Of a stretch of 57,290 nucleotides of DNA, positions 14,721 through 23,401 are shown piece by piece. Origin of the DNA: Lachnospiraceae bacterium. Lineage in GTDB: Bacteria; Bacillota; Clostridia; Lachnospirales; Lachnospiraceae. The stretch is taken from contig JAAVZU010000076.1 in assembly GCA_022791815.1 (NCBI GenBank), positions 1 to 57,290 of the forward strand, read 5' to 3'. The notes beneath the pieces were generated by a model that made no database searches, was not told the origin of the DNA, and saw nothing but the letters and a program-made list of their open reading frames with translations. Position 1 is the stretch's first letter. Every line of letters starts with the position of its first letter. The position numbers and the translations under genes were made by a program.

Positions 14721-15392
14721 TTACTCCTTCCAAATATATCCTGCTTTGTAAATCGTTTGCAGATATTTTGCACTATCTCCAATTGCCTTTCTTAATTTTT
14801 TTATATGGGTATCTACGGTCCTATCATATCCATAATATTCCACTCCCCATACACGGTCTAAAATCTGCTCTCTGGAAATTACTTGTCCTTTATTTTCCAA
14901 GAATAACTGTAAAATATCAAACTCTTTCGCTGCAAGAAAAACTTCTTTCCCTTCTACCAAAAGAGTTCTACTCCGAATGTCCAGCTTTAATCCTTTTGAC
15001 TCTAAGAAATTTCCATGTTTCATATTTCCTTTATATCTTTTTAATAAAGCTTCTGTTTTTGCCCAAAGAACCTCCAGCGAAAAAGGTTTTGTTACATAAT
15101 CATCTGCTCCGCTGGAGTATCCTTTTAGCTTGCTTTCTTCATCATATAATGCAGTTAGAAATATAATTGGCATATCATTTTCTTTTCTTAATTCCTGACA
15201 AACCATCATTCCATCCATTCCTGGCATCATGATATCCAAAAATACAATATCCACTTTCCCTTTTGCTGTAATTTCCAATGCTTCCCTACCATTCCCTGCT
15301 TCTAAAACTTCATAACCCTTCATTTCAAAATAATCCCGGATGAGATTTCTTATTTTTCTTTCATCTTCCACGATCAGTAATCTTCTTTCCAT
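14721..15392 (-). CDS. OmpR/PhoB-family response regulator
   Basis: A 223-residue regulator. The receiver domain (residues 1-115) has the phospho-acceptor D53 in VFLDIMMPGMDG and the conserved Lys in YVTKPFS. The C-terminal winged helix (about 130-222) contains EFDILQLFLENKGQVISREQ and YGYDRTVDTHIKKLRKAIG. Its last codons overlap the kinase's ribosome-binding site, so the pair is coupled. The secreted Thr/Pro-rich protein and serpin lie directly upstream on the same strand and are possible targets, but this is only proximity. Confidence 0.95.
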   Translation of the reverse strand: MERRLLIVEDERKIRNLIRDYFEMKGYEVLEAGNGREALEITAKGKVDIVFLDIMMPGMDGMMVCQELRKENDMPIIFLTALYDEESKLKGYSSGADDYVTKPFSLEVLWAKTEALLKRYKGNMKHGNFLESKGLKLDIRSRTLLVEGKEVFLAAKEFDILQLFLENKGQVISREQILDRVWGVEYYGYDRTVDTHIKKLRKAIGDSAKYLQTIYKAGYIWKE

Positions 15393-15451
15393 TTTCTATC
15401 ATCCATTCCCTTTTGTAATTTCTGGCTATATGGGCTAAATAGCTACTGGAT

Positions 15452-16513
15452 TCATAGCTTTACCTTCTCTACTCTGCTATAAATCCCATATATCTTTTTG
15501 CCAGTAGAATCCAGCTTATAAGCACGTACTTTTATATAATATGTTTTTTTCTTTATGAGCTTTGATAAGGTTTTGGGATTCTTTTGAGTACGAAGCCGGC
15601 ATTTTCTTTTGAAACATGGCTCCTTAGCATACACATATTCAAATCCTTTTACTCCATTTTCTTTTTTTACTTTCACAAGAATACTATTTCTTCCTTTTTT
15701 CTTTACCATAGAAAATTTTACCTGTTTAACCGTTACCTTCTTCCATTTTGCATATAGTGTAAGGAATGACAACGATGTGTTTCCAACCGTTGTAACCTTG
15801 TGGGTATATTTTTCATCTATATACCAGCCAACAAAAGTATATTTTGCTTTACTGGGTGCATTTAATACCACACTTACACCTTTTTTCTTTACTTTAACTG
15901 GATTATTTCTATGGTTTTTTCCTCCATTTAACTGGTATGTGATTTGACAATACCCTTTATCGCTCAAATCTGGTTTCAAAGTAACAATTGGACCTTCAGT
16001 ATTTATACTCCCTGGTTTCTCTGTTTCAACTGGAGTTGTTGTACATTCTGGTAAAAGAGTTGTTGGCGGAAGTGTTTTTAAAGGTAATTGTGTATGTAAG
16101 GGAGGATTTGTTTGTATAGGAGAAGACGTAATTTCAGGCGTATATGTTCTATTGGGTGCAATAGTATTAGGTATTTTAGTAGGCACTCCTATTGTTGGTA
16201 TGACTTCCCATGGTTTATCTGTTCTTGATGGCATTGCCGTTTCTATTGGTTTTTCTGATTCCCGTACTGCTCCATGGGTTGCCGTTTCCATTGGATAATC
16301 TGTTTCTTGCACTGCTTCAGGGGTTGTTGTTTCCATTAAATAATTGGAAGTATTGGGGATTCCTTTAGCTGTTATATATTTTAACCTGAATACAGTTATG
16401 TCATAATAATTGTCTCCTTGATTCGATGCGTATACTGGTACATTGCTGCAAGTATATGTAATCCCCATCACACTTGCTATTATAAGTGCAGAGATTCTTT
16501 TGAAACACTTCAT
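15452..16513 (-). CDS. Secreted Thr/Pro-rich protein with Flg_new-type repeat
   Basis: A 353-residue exported protein. A signal peptide (MKCFKRISALIIASVMGITY to about residue 29) is followed by a Thr/Pro/Ser-rich linker (about 50-180) with loosely repeated PMETAT/PIETAM units, likely extended and perhaps glycosylated. Residues about 185-255 form a Listeria-Bacteroides (InlB B-type) repeat ending GWYIDEKYTH...LTLYAKWKKV. The C-terminal 90 residues resemble an FnIII-like module (YYIKVRAYKLDSTGKKIYGI) also seen at the end of the giant protein at 32540. It has no LPxTG or membrane anchor. It is probably a surface or matrix protein. Confidence 0.8.
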   Translation of the reverse strand: MKCFKRISALIIASVMGITYTCSNVPVYASNQGDNYYDITVFRLKYITAKGIPNTSNYLMETTTPEAVQETDYPMETATHGAVRESEKPIETAMPSRTDKPWEVIPTIGVPTKIPNTIAPNRTYTPEITSSPIQTNPPLHTQLPLKTLPPTTLLPECTTTPVETEKPGSINTEGPIVTLKPDLSDKGYCQITYQLNGGKNHRNNPVKVKKKGVSVVLNAPSKAKYTFVGWYIDEKYTHKVTTVGNTSLSFLTLYAKWKKVTVKQVKFSMVKKKGRNSILVKVKKENGVKGFEYVYAKEPCFKRKCRLRTQKNPKTLSKLIKKKTYYIKVRAYKLDSTGKKIYGIYSRVEKVKL

Positions 16514-16591
16514 GTCTTCACGTTTCCTCTCTATACATTTTCTATTGCTGTTTCATTCTTCTGTTTTTTGAAAATTACAAATTGTAATTTT

Positions 16592-18244
16592 TTATTTATT
16601 TTTCTCCAAATTTTCAATCTGCCCCATAAAATAAATCGTATTTGTTTTCTTATCCCGAATTGCAAATACAAATGGGCGATTTACATTAAAATCAATTGGT
16701 TTAGGCTTCTTTGACGGAACTACTGCACTTACCTTCTCCATAATTACTGCCGTTGCTGCGGCTGCGGTTGCCCCTGATTCTTTAACTTCAATTACTGCTT
16801 TATGCAACACACTATCCACAAAAATATTATCTATATTTTCTCCCCGCATTCCTGGAAAATCAGCATATTCTTTATCAAATGCCCTCTTTATTCCTAACTC
16901 TTTCAGATGATTTGATATATTTACTGTGCCATATTCTAGTTTGAATTTTGGTAACTTTAAATTAACAAGTTGTTTTTTTGCATTTCCTAAAGATTGATAA
17001 AACTTATTTTTCTCTTCATTAGACATTTGATCATAAAGAAATATTCCATCTTTATCCTGTTCTTTGGCAGTTATAACATCCATTACCAAGTCGCTATTAC
17101 CATAAAATGATAATTCTAATCCCATAATTAAACCTTGTTCATAATAAGAGTAATATTTCTCCGACTGTGTCATCATATCAACTTTTGTAGTTTTATTTTT
17201 TCCATAAAAGTCCTTTTTATAGGTATTGCTCTCATCAAAAGTATTTTCCCAGCAACCATTAAAATACAAAGTATTTACTAATACTGCCCTTGTATCTTCC
17301 TTTTTGAGAGCATCAGATAGCAAATTTTTTATTTTCTGATTGGTTTTGTCTTCTACCCATTTGTTTATATCATCTTTTGGATTTCTATCAGGGTTAGAAA
17401 AATCCAAGGACATACAATGTGCCAGATAATTTGATTTTAATTTATCCATATAATCCTGCTGTATCTTGCTGTCAAAAGAATATTGGCTATCATTATACCA
17501 AAAGGAATTTGCACAGCAAAGTTCAGGTTTAAAGCGTAAATCTTCGTAGAATAACATATTTTCATGGTTGTCTTTTTTATCTGTATCATGATTCTGTATG
17601 GTATCATTGCAATAATTTTTAAAGTATTCGCTAAATTCCTCATTCCATGTATCTAAATCTGTAATTCCAAGTGCATTTTCAATCTCAGCTTTTGTTTCTC
17701 CGTTTGCTCCATTGTCTAACATTGTTAATGCCATTAATATACTAAAGGAAGAAATTATTCTATTTCCATCCTTTTCCTCTGTCTGTGCTAATAGCTTAGA
17801 TAAATTATATCCTAAGTTATTGACTTTTCCACCTATAGTATCTGTATATTCCAACGGATTCTCAGGTATATTAAATGTTGGAGTTTGAGTTGGTTTTATT
17901 GTTACTTTAGGAGTCGTTTTCAACTTCTTTACCTTTACTTTAACTTTTATTGCCTTCTGTTTTCCAGTCTTTACCGTAATCGTACAATTGCCCTGTTTTT
18001 TCGCAACTAATGTACATTTCTTTTTCTTTACTTTTTTTAGACTTACAATATTTTTATCCGATGTCCTAAAAGTTGTCTCCATATTAGCTGACAAAATTTT
18101 TGTTTTTCCTTCATAAAGTGTAATGTTTTTACTATTCACCTTTAATTTCTTTGATTCTGCCAATCCTTGATATGTTGGAAGACTTTCTGCTAAAAGAATA
18201 CTAAGTATGATAACAGCACAAACCTTTTTTATTTTTTTCTTCAT
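16592..18244 (-). CDS. Secreted serpin with N-terminal Big2 domain
   Basis: A 550-residue protein starting MKKKIKKVCAVIILSILLAE at 18244, behind AAAGGAG; the frame opens upstream at 18298 inside the promoter. A signal peptide is followed by a Big2-like domain (about 30-110), a Thr/Pro linker, and a full serpin domain (about 130-550). The reactive-loop hinge ESGATAAAATA has the Gly at P15 and small residues at P14-P9 needed for loop insertion, so it should be inhibitory. By that numbering P1-P1' is V505-S506, suggesting elastase-like targets. Gut Clostridia serpins (siropins of Eubacterium siraeum) inhibit elastase and proteinase 3. The target is inferred. Confidence 0.9.
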   Translation of the reverse strand: MKKKIKKVCAVIILSILLAESLPTYQGLAESKKLKVNSKNITLYEGKTKILSANMETTFRTSDKNIVSLKKVKKKKCTLVAKKQGNCTITVKTGKQKAIKVKVKVKKLKTTPKVTIKPTQTPTFNIPENPLEYTDTIGGKVNNLGYNLSKLLAQTEEKDGNRIISSFSILMALTMLDNGANGETKAEIENALGITDLDTWNEEFSEYFKNYCNDTIQNHDTDKKDNHENMLFYEDLRFKPELCCANSFWYNDSQYSFDSKIQQDYMDKLKSNYLAHCMSLDFSNPDRNPKDDINKWVEDKTNQKIKNLLSDALKKEDTRAVLVNTLYFNGCWENTFDESNTYKKDFYGKNKTTKVDMMTQSEKYYSYYEQGLIMGLELSFYGNSDLVMDVITAKEQDKDGIFLYDQMSNEEKNKFYQSLGNAKKQLVNLKLPKFKLEYGTVNISNHLKELGIKRAFDKEYADFPGMRGENIDNIFVDSVLHKAVIEVKESGATAAAATAVIMEKVSAVVPSKKPKPIDFNVNRPFVFAIRDKKTNTIYFMGQIENLEKNK

Positions 18245-18269
18245 ACTTATCTCTTCTCCTTTCCACTCT

Positions 18270-18298
18270 TTTATAATAGGTAATTGCGAAACCGTCAA
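18270..18298 (-). promoter_or_regulatory. Serpin promoter
   Basis: Read leftward, TTGACG (18298-18293), a 17-base spacer and TATAAA (18275-18270), about 25 bp before the serpin start. The rest of the gap up to 18568 is AT-rich and holds no gene I can support. Confidence 0.7.
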
Positions 18299-18568
18299 TA
18301 CTTATGTGCTGTATTTTAGCACCTTACGTACTGTTATGGTTGAGAGCAGTGCAAACGTGCCTTGTGTTGATATGTGAACTTTGCAAAAATTCTATGAGTA
18401 AATTGAGTTTCGCAAATGCCTACGTTATAATCCTTTATTCTCTAATGTCTGCTTTCGCATACATGTTGCTTGATACAAAGATATTATAACAATTTTTTTT
18501 GTACTTTTTTTGTACTTTTCTCAATTTTTCTCTGTATAAATCATAAAAAAGCAGAATAACCTTGTTTC

Positions 18569-19645
18569 TCACATTTCTAAAAATTCTTCTATCTCTTTTA
18601 CCACTCTTTGTGTCCCTGCACCATCAAATAAATTTTGTTGCTTTTTCATTATCATTTGACGTTTTTCCTGGCTTACCATCTTACTCCATTGTGTAGTAAA
18701 ATGTTCCAAAGTATTTGTATCCCTTTCACTAAAACCTTTGCAATCCCCAATATTACTCAAATACTCTTTTTGAGACAAATACTCCACAACTCCTCTTTGA
18801 TTTTCGCTATATAAAAATGCTAATGTAGGTATCCCACAGGCAGCCAGCTCATATAACGTACTTCCTCCTGCTGAAATAGCAATATCACATTGCAGCATAA
18901 TTTCCGACATAGCTTTGGGAGACTGATAAATTCTAACATTATGGGATTTTTCTTTCTTCCATTCTTCCTGCCTTTGAAAAGCATTTCCAATAATTAAATG
19001 GCAAACTGCTTTTGGACACACACTTTGACACAATTCCAAGAAAACTCTAGTCATGTTCTTAGGATCTGCTGCCCCTGTAGTAATCAAAATATTTTCTATT
19101 TCTTTTTTTGCTTCTCTTTTGGGAAGATTAGAAAATTCCTCCCGAAGAAGATTATACTTAGAACCAAGCAAATATTTCTTTTGATTATGGAAATGTGTAT
19201 ATCCTTTCTCCTCTGCATCCACATTGGGATTTAAAATAATATCCACCTGATAATCCCAAGCAGCTAAATCATCTAAATAAACCAGACATTTCGTAAAACT
19301 TTTTAGTTTCTTAAAGAAATTGGAGTTTACGTTATAACTGTCCAAAAATATGACATCTGGGTTTTGTTCCAAAAGAAAAGGTGACATCCAAGCCATATCT
19401 GGTTCTAACTCTTTTTCCTCTCCGAACTGAAATTCTTCACATCTTTCTTGGGGTTCTTCCTTTTCCAAAATCTCTACAGAAAATCCTTTTTGTTTTATAA
19501 AATTCCCTCCCAAATAGAACTTACTGATAAAGAAAACCTCCCAGCCACTTTGCCGAAAGGTCTCTGCCAAAGAACAACAACGCATGACATGCCCCATTCC
19601 CAATTGTTTGCTCCCATGTGTAATAAATGTAATTCTTTTATTCAT
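18569..19645 (-). CDS. pseG: UDP-2,4-diacetamido-2,4,6-trideoxy-beta-L-altropyranose hydrolase (PseG)
   Basis: A 358-residue GT-B-like nucleotide-sugar hydrolase. The signature GMGHVMRCCSLAE near residue 17 carries the catalytic His, and the C-terminal half has ISAGGSTLYELAACGIPT for UDP binding. PseG removes UDP from the diacetamido altropyranose before condensation by PseI. It overlaps pseF by 8 bp. PseG proteins are normally near 280-350 residues, so this one is slightly long; no fused acetyltransferase domain (PseH) is visible. Confidence 0.87.
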   Translation of the reverse strand: MNKRITFITHGSKQLGMGHVMRCCSLAETFRQSGWEVFFISKFYLGGNFIKQKGFSVEILEKEEPQERCEEFQFGEEKELEPDMAWMSPFLLEQNPDVIFLDSYNVNSNFFKKLKSFTKCLVYLDDLAAWDYQVDIILNPNVDAEEKGYTHFHNQKKYLLGSKYNLLREEFSNLPKREAKKEIENILITTGAADPKNMTRVFLELCQSVCPKAVCHLIIGNAFQRQEEWKKEKSHNVRIYQSPKAMSEIMLQCDIAISAGGSTLYELAACGIPTLAFLYSENQRGVVEYLSQKEYLSNIGDCKGFSERDTNTLEHFTTQWSKMVSQEKRQMIMKKQQNLFDGAGTQRVVKEIEEFLEM

Positions 19646-20345
19646 TTTTTATTTTCTCTTTCATCAATTGATATTTTATTTCTGCAATTTTCCAGTCACT
19701 TTCATTATCAATATCCTGCACCTCAAGCTCTGGCATAACTAGTGGCACAATATTACTTTCTACACGTCCATCTACTTCCAAAAATTTCTCCACATCATAA
19801 AAGTAAAATTGTCCACAATCATGATACAGCGTTTCCAAATCCTGTGATCTGGTATAGCGGTGTTCTGGCCATTTCATCATCAGTTCATCTTCTTCAATTA
19901 CCATTCCACGAAGAGGTGGAAACGAAAAACCAACCACTGGCATCACCTGTGTGGCATCTCTTTCTTTCAGTAAAGAAAAGGCTTTTTTTAGTTTCTCTGC
20001 TGTTACAAAAGGTGCAGTAGGATAAATACACGCCATATAGTCAAAATTTTTGCCAATTTTTTTATATTCCCCTAAAACTTCAGCAAGAACCTCTATGGTA
20101 GGTGCAAAATCGTTGGAAGTTTTTTCACTCCGCATAAATGGCACCTTAGCCCCTTTAGAGAGTGCTATTTTCTTAATCTCTTCATCATCTGTAGATACCA
20201 TAACTTCTGAAAAAATTCCAGATTGCATTGCCGCCTCTATAGAGTATTGCAGAATTGGTTTCCCACAAAACATTTTTTTATTTTTTCCAGGAATACGCTT
20301 ACTGCCACCTCTTGCTGTAATAATTGCAACTGCTTGTTCCTTCAT
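19638..20345 (-). CDS. pseF: Pseudaminic acid cytidylyltransferase (PseF)
   Basis: A 235-residue CMP-sugar synthetase. It begins with the nucleotide-binding AIITARGGSKRIPGKNKKMF loop, and has VMVSTDDEEI and a C-terminal VQDIDNESDWKIAEIKY block typical of this family. It activates pseudaminic acid with CTP. It lies 33 bp after pseI and overlaps pseG. The NeuA/LegF families are close, but the partner genes pseC, pseI and pseG support PseF. Confidence 0.88.
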   Translation of the reverse strand: MKEQAVAIITARGGSKRIPGKNKKMFCGKPILQYSIEAAMQSGIFSEVMVSTDDEEIKKIALSKGAKVPFMRSEKTSNDFAPTIEVLAEVLGEYKKIGKNFDYMACIYPTAPFVTAEKLKKAFSLLKERDATQVMPVVGFSFPPLRGMVIEEDELMMKWPEHRYTRSQDLETLYHDCGQFYFYDVEKFLEVDGRVESNIVPLVMPELEVQDIDNESDWKIAEIKYQLMKEKIKNE

Positions 20346-20378
20346 ACTACTTCATCCTTTTCTCTTTTCTTTTTGTTG

Positions 20379-21416
20379 CTATTCAACAAAATCCCAACTC
20401 ATTGGTGTTCCCATTTCAATATCCACAGATGCCTTTTTTCCTAACAATTCTTCATAATATCTGGTATGCATTCCATATCCTGGACGAATAGACCGAAGAT
20501 TCTCTTTGGTGAAAATCTCACCTTTCTTTACATCCTTTGTGACAAATAAGGAACGGCGGAAATCTACATTGTTTTTCTCTTGTGGACTCGAACCATAAGA
20601 TACTTTTCCTTTTGCCATCTCAACTTGCCGTATTGCAGTTACCATTTCTTTAAATTCACTTGGTGTCATGGAAAATGCACTGTCTGGGCTGTCACATTCC
20701 CGAACCAGACAAAAATGCTTTTCAATAATACTTGCTCCCATTGCTACTGCCGTTACTGCTCCAAGATGTCCAAGGGAATGATCCGATAATCCTGCTGGCA
20801 CACCAAAACTTTCTTTCATATCTAACATAGTACAAAGATTCATGTCATCTGTAATAGCAGGGTAGGCACTGGAACACTTTAACAGAGCAAGCTGGTTATT
20901 TCCCATACTCTTTACTGTTTCTACCGCTTCTCTGATTTCTTCTTTTGTTGCCATTCCTGTAGACATAATCATGGGCTTCCCTTTAGAAGCAACATATTTT
21001 ATTAAAGGAATATCTACTAATTCAAAAGATGCAATCTTATAAAATTCTATCCCCATATCCTCAAGAAAATCTACCGCTGTATGGTCAAAGGGACTGGAAA
21101 AAAAATCAATTCCTATACTATCTGCCAATTCCTTCAATTCTGGCTGCCATTCCCAAGGCATATACCCTTTTTGGTATAACTGGTATAAATTCTGCCCTTT
21201 CCATAATGGCTCCTTTAAATCAAAATAGCTGTTATGACAGTCAATTGTCAATGTATCTGCTGTATAAGTCTGGATCTTAATACAATCTGCTCCTGCATCT
21301 TTTGCCTTATAGATAATCTCTTTTGCAGTTGCTAAACTTCCACAATGATTTGCAGACATTTCTGCAATTATATAGGTTGGATGTCCTTCTCCAATTTTTC
21401 TGTCTTTTATTTTCAT
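20379..21416 (-). CDS. pseI: Pseudaminic acid synthase (PseI)
   Basis: A 345-residue NeuB-family enzyme; the ATG at 21416 (MKIKDRKIGEG) follows AGAGGAAG, while the frame's first codon is a TTG at 21431. A TIM barrel (about 1-275) includes IAEMSANHCGS, FFSSPFDHTAVDFL and IIEKHFCL; a C-terminal SAF domain (about 285-345) has FVTKDVKKGEIFT and SIRPGYGM. The YQLYQKGYMPWEW segment is characteristic of PseI rather than NeuB. It condenses the PseG product with phosphoenolpyruvate. Confidence 0.9.
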   Translation of the reverse strand: MKIKDRKIGEGHPTYIIAEMSANHCGSLATAKEIIYKAKDAGADCIKIQTYTADTLTIDCHNSYFDLKEPLWKGQNLYQLYQKGYMPWEWQPELKELADSIGIDFFSSPFDHTAVDFLEDMGIEFYKIASFELVDIPLIKYVASKGKPMIMSTGMATKEEIREAVETVKSMGNNQLALLKCSSAYPAITDDMNLCTMLDMKESFGVPAGLSDHSLGHLGAVTAVAMGASIIEKHFCLVRECDSPDSAFSMTPSEFKEMVTAIRQVEMAKGKVSYGSSPQEKNNVDFRRSLFVTKDVKKGEIFTKENLRSIRPGYGMHTRYYEELLGKKASVDIEMGTPMSWDFVE

Positions 21417-21455
21417 TTCTCTTCCTCTCAATCACTTTGAAGTTAAACCATCTTC

Positions 21456-22673
21456 TTATATACTTGGTGCAATCTTCTTTAACACATCCATGCAAAAATC
21501 AATATCTTCCTTTTGAATAAGATAATCTGGCAGGAACCGTAAAATCTGTCCACCATTTGTTCCTTGTAATAAAACACCTTCTTTGGTCGCTTCTTCTGTT
21601 AATTTCTGGTATACCAGACGATAATTTTCCACGCCTTTTAGTTGCAAGTCCAAGCCAAGCATCAGACCATGTCCTCTTGCTTTTGTATAAACTGAACATA
21701 CTTTTTCTAATTCTTTTAATTTCCCCAAAAAATAAACTCCCATTTCCGTTGCCTTTTCTAACAAATTATGTTCTTTGATATATTGAATACCAAAGTTCAC
21801 TATAGCAGCAGCAAATCCATCATTTTGATGGGAACTATAGTGGGTCATGGTCATGCCTTCTTTAGGAACTAATCCATTACGGAACATAACTAAAGATACT
21901 GGATAACCAAGCCCTATACCTTTCGCACACACTGCCATATCTGGTATGATACCAAGCTGTTCATAATAAAACCAACTTCCAGTTCTTCCAAACCCAGTCT
22001 GACATTCATCAAAAATCAACAATACATCATATTTATCACATAGTCTTCTAACTTCTACAAAATATTCTTTTACTGGAAAAATCATGCCTCCAACAGAAAC
22101 TATCGGTTCCATCAGCACTCCTGCTATCTCTCTTCCATGTTCTGCTAATGTATTTTCTAAGGCTGCAAGACAATCTTCCACTTCTTGTTTCTCTGCAAAG
22201 GTATCTGGAATTGGCACTGAAAAAATATGGGACACTTCTGGATTCGCATAAACTCCTCCAAAGGTAACACTTTGAGTTCCAAGTGTCAATCCATGATATC
22301 CCTTTTGAAAACAAACCATCCCATTTCTTCCCTTTAAATGTTTTGCATAGCGAAGAGCAAATTCTACAGACTCTGCTCCTGTGCTAAGCAAAATTGAATA
22401 AGCTTCCATACTTCCGCTGATTTCATGAATATTCTTGGAAGCCTCTACTACTTCCTCTGAAATCATCCCAGAACTTGTATGTACCAAAGTTTCCGAAATT
22501 CTCGTAATTTCTTTTATTAAATCTTTATTGGAATGTCCAAGAACCGTACAAAACTGTCCAGAATTCAAATCTAAAAGTTTCTTTCCCTCTTTGTCATATA
22601 CATAAGAACCTTCCCCTCGAACCAATACTGGATCGTGAAAAGGAATCACTGGTATTAAATAATTTTCTTTCAT
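21456..22673 (-). CDS. Class III PLP aminotransferase in the pse locus
   Basis: A 405-residue class III (ornithine/acetylornithine type) aminotransferase. It shows STGAESVEFALRYAK, KGYHGLTLGTQSVTFGG, LIFDECQTGFGRTG and the PLP Lys in AVCAKGIGLGYP. AAAGGAATT precedes the ATG. It lies 39 bp upstream of pseI, so it is likely in the same transcript. Standard pseudaminic acid synthesis uses only PseC as aminotransferase, so this enzyme may modify the sugar or make an amino compound for the ATP-grasp ligase at 23402. The substrate is unknown. Confidence 0.85.
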   Translation of the reverse strand: MKENYLIPVIPFHDPVLVRGEGSYVYDKEGKKLLDLNSGQFCTVLGHSNKDLIKEITRISETLVHTSSGMISEEVVEASKNIHEISGSMEAYSILLSTGAESVEFALRYAKHLKGRNGMVCFQKGYHGLTLGTQSVTFGGVYANPEVSHIFSVPIPDTFAEKQEVEDCLAALENTLAEHGREIAGVLMEPIVSVGGMIFPVKEYFVEVRRLCDKYDVLLIFDECQTGFGRTGSWFYYEQLGIIPDMAVCAKGIGLGYPVSLVMFRNGLVPKEGMTMTHYSSHQNDGFAAAIVNFGIQYIKEHNLLEKATEMGVYFLGKLKELEKVCSVYTKARGHGLMLGLDLQLKGVENYRLVYQKLTEEATKEGVLLQGTNGGQILRFLPDYLIQKEDIDFCMDVLKKIAPSI

Positions 22674-22846
22674 ATTTTAATTCCTTTCTTCTCTCTGTAC
22701 TTTCCATTCATGGTGATGTCACCAAAGTCAACATATAAATTATCTTTATAGAAAATTATAACACGAAATTTATTAGTAGAAAAGAATAGTTTGAAAGTTT
22801 ATTTCTTCACAATGCGAAATTTTCATCTTGGTACTAACAAAGAAAA

Positions 22847-22884
22847 AATGCATACAACTCCTTGTATTAGAATCTGCATACATT
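22847..22884 (-). terminator. Terminator after the small membrane protein gene
   Basis: AATGTATGCA and TGTATGCATT pair with eight standard and two G-U pairs; read leftward a T-rich run follows. It separates the membrane-protein transcript from the aminotransferase-pse genes. Confidence 0.6.
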
Positions 22885-22908
22885 TTTATTTATATATTGT
22901 TTTTTATA

Positions 22909-23349
22909 TTATTTTTTCTCAATAATCTCAAAAAAATACTTCCACTTTTTATTTCCACCATTTCGTGCACCAAAATCTGTTTCTATTATTTTGGTTCTAA
23001 CTGTTACTTCCCCACTTATGTATTTCCCTATATCACTCTTTAATCCTGATAATTCTTCCATAGACAATGTCCTTGCTTGCAATATTCCCACAGAAATCCC
23101 CATAATAAAAAGAAATAAAAGTGTAAATCCTAACATACATTTCTTAAATTTTTCTTTTTGAAACTTATATAATGTGACTTTATCTCCTTTTGGTTTTATC
23201 CAGTCTTCATCTGACACTTGATTTGTAACTGCCCCAAATTGTTCTAACTCTTTCTCTGTCATACTGATACTATCTCTCCATTCTTCAAGTGAACCATTTT
23301 TTAGGTACAGAACATAATCTACCATAATGCTAATATCTTTGGTTTCCAT
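22909..23349 (-). CDS. Hypothetical single-pass membrane protein
   Basis: A 146-residue protein from the ATG at 23349 (METKDISIMVDYVLYL). It has an acidic N-terminal half, one hydrophobic helix at about residues 75-95 (MLGFTLLFLFIMGISVGIL), and a mixed C-terminal part. The Shine-Dalgarno site is weak. It sits between the ATP-grasp ligase and the aminotransferase and is followed by its own terminator. No family was recognised. Confidence 0.5.
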   Translation of the reverse strand: METKDISIMVDYVLYLKNGSLEEWRDSISMTEKELEQFGAVTNQVSDEDWIKPKGDKVTLYKFQKEKFKKCMLGFTLLFLFIMGISVGILQARTLSMEELSGLKSDIGKYISGEVTVRTKIIETDFGARNGGNKKWKYFFEIIEKK

Positions 23350-23401
23350 AAATCTCAAATAAAGAACTCTTTTTTTCTTGCGAAAAAAATCTTGCTATCT
23401 T

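Noticed and set aside
18409-18425. TTTCGCAAATGCCTACG resembling a segment near 55523
   Set aside because: Only 14 of 17 bases match and there is no flanking symmetry; it may be chance.
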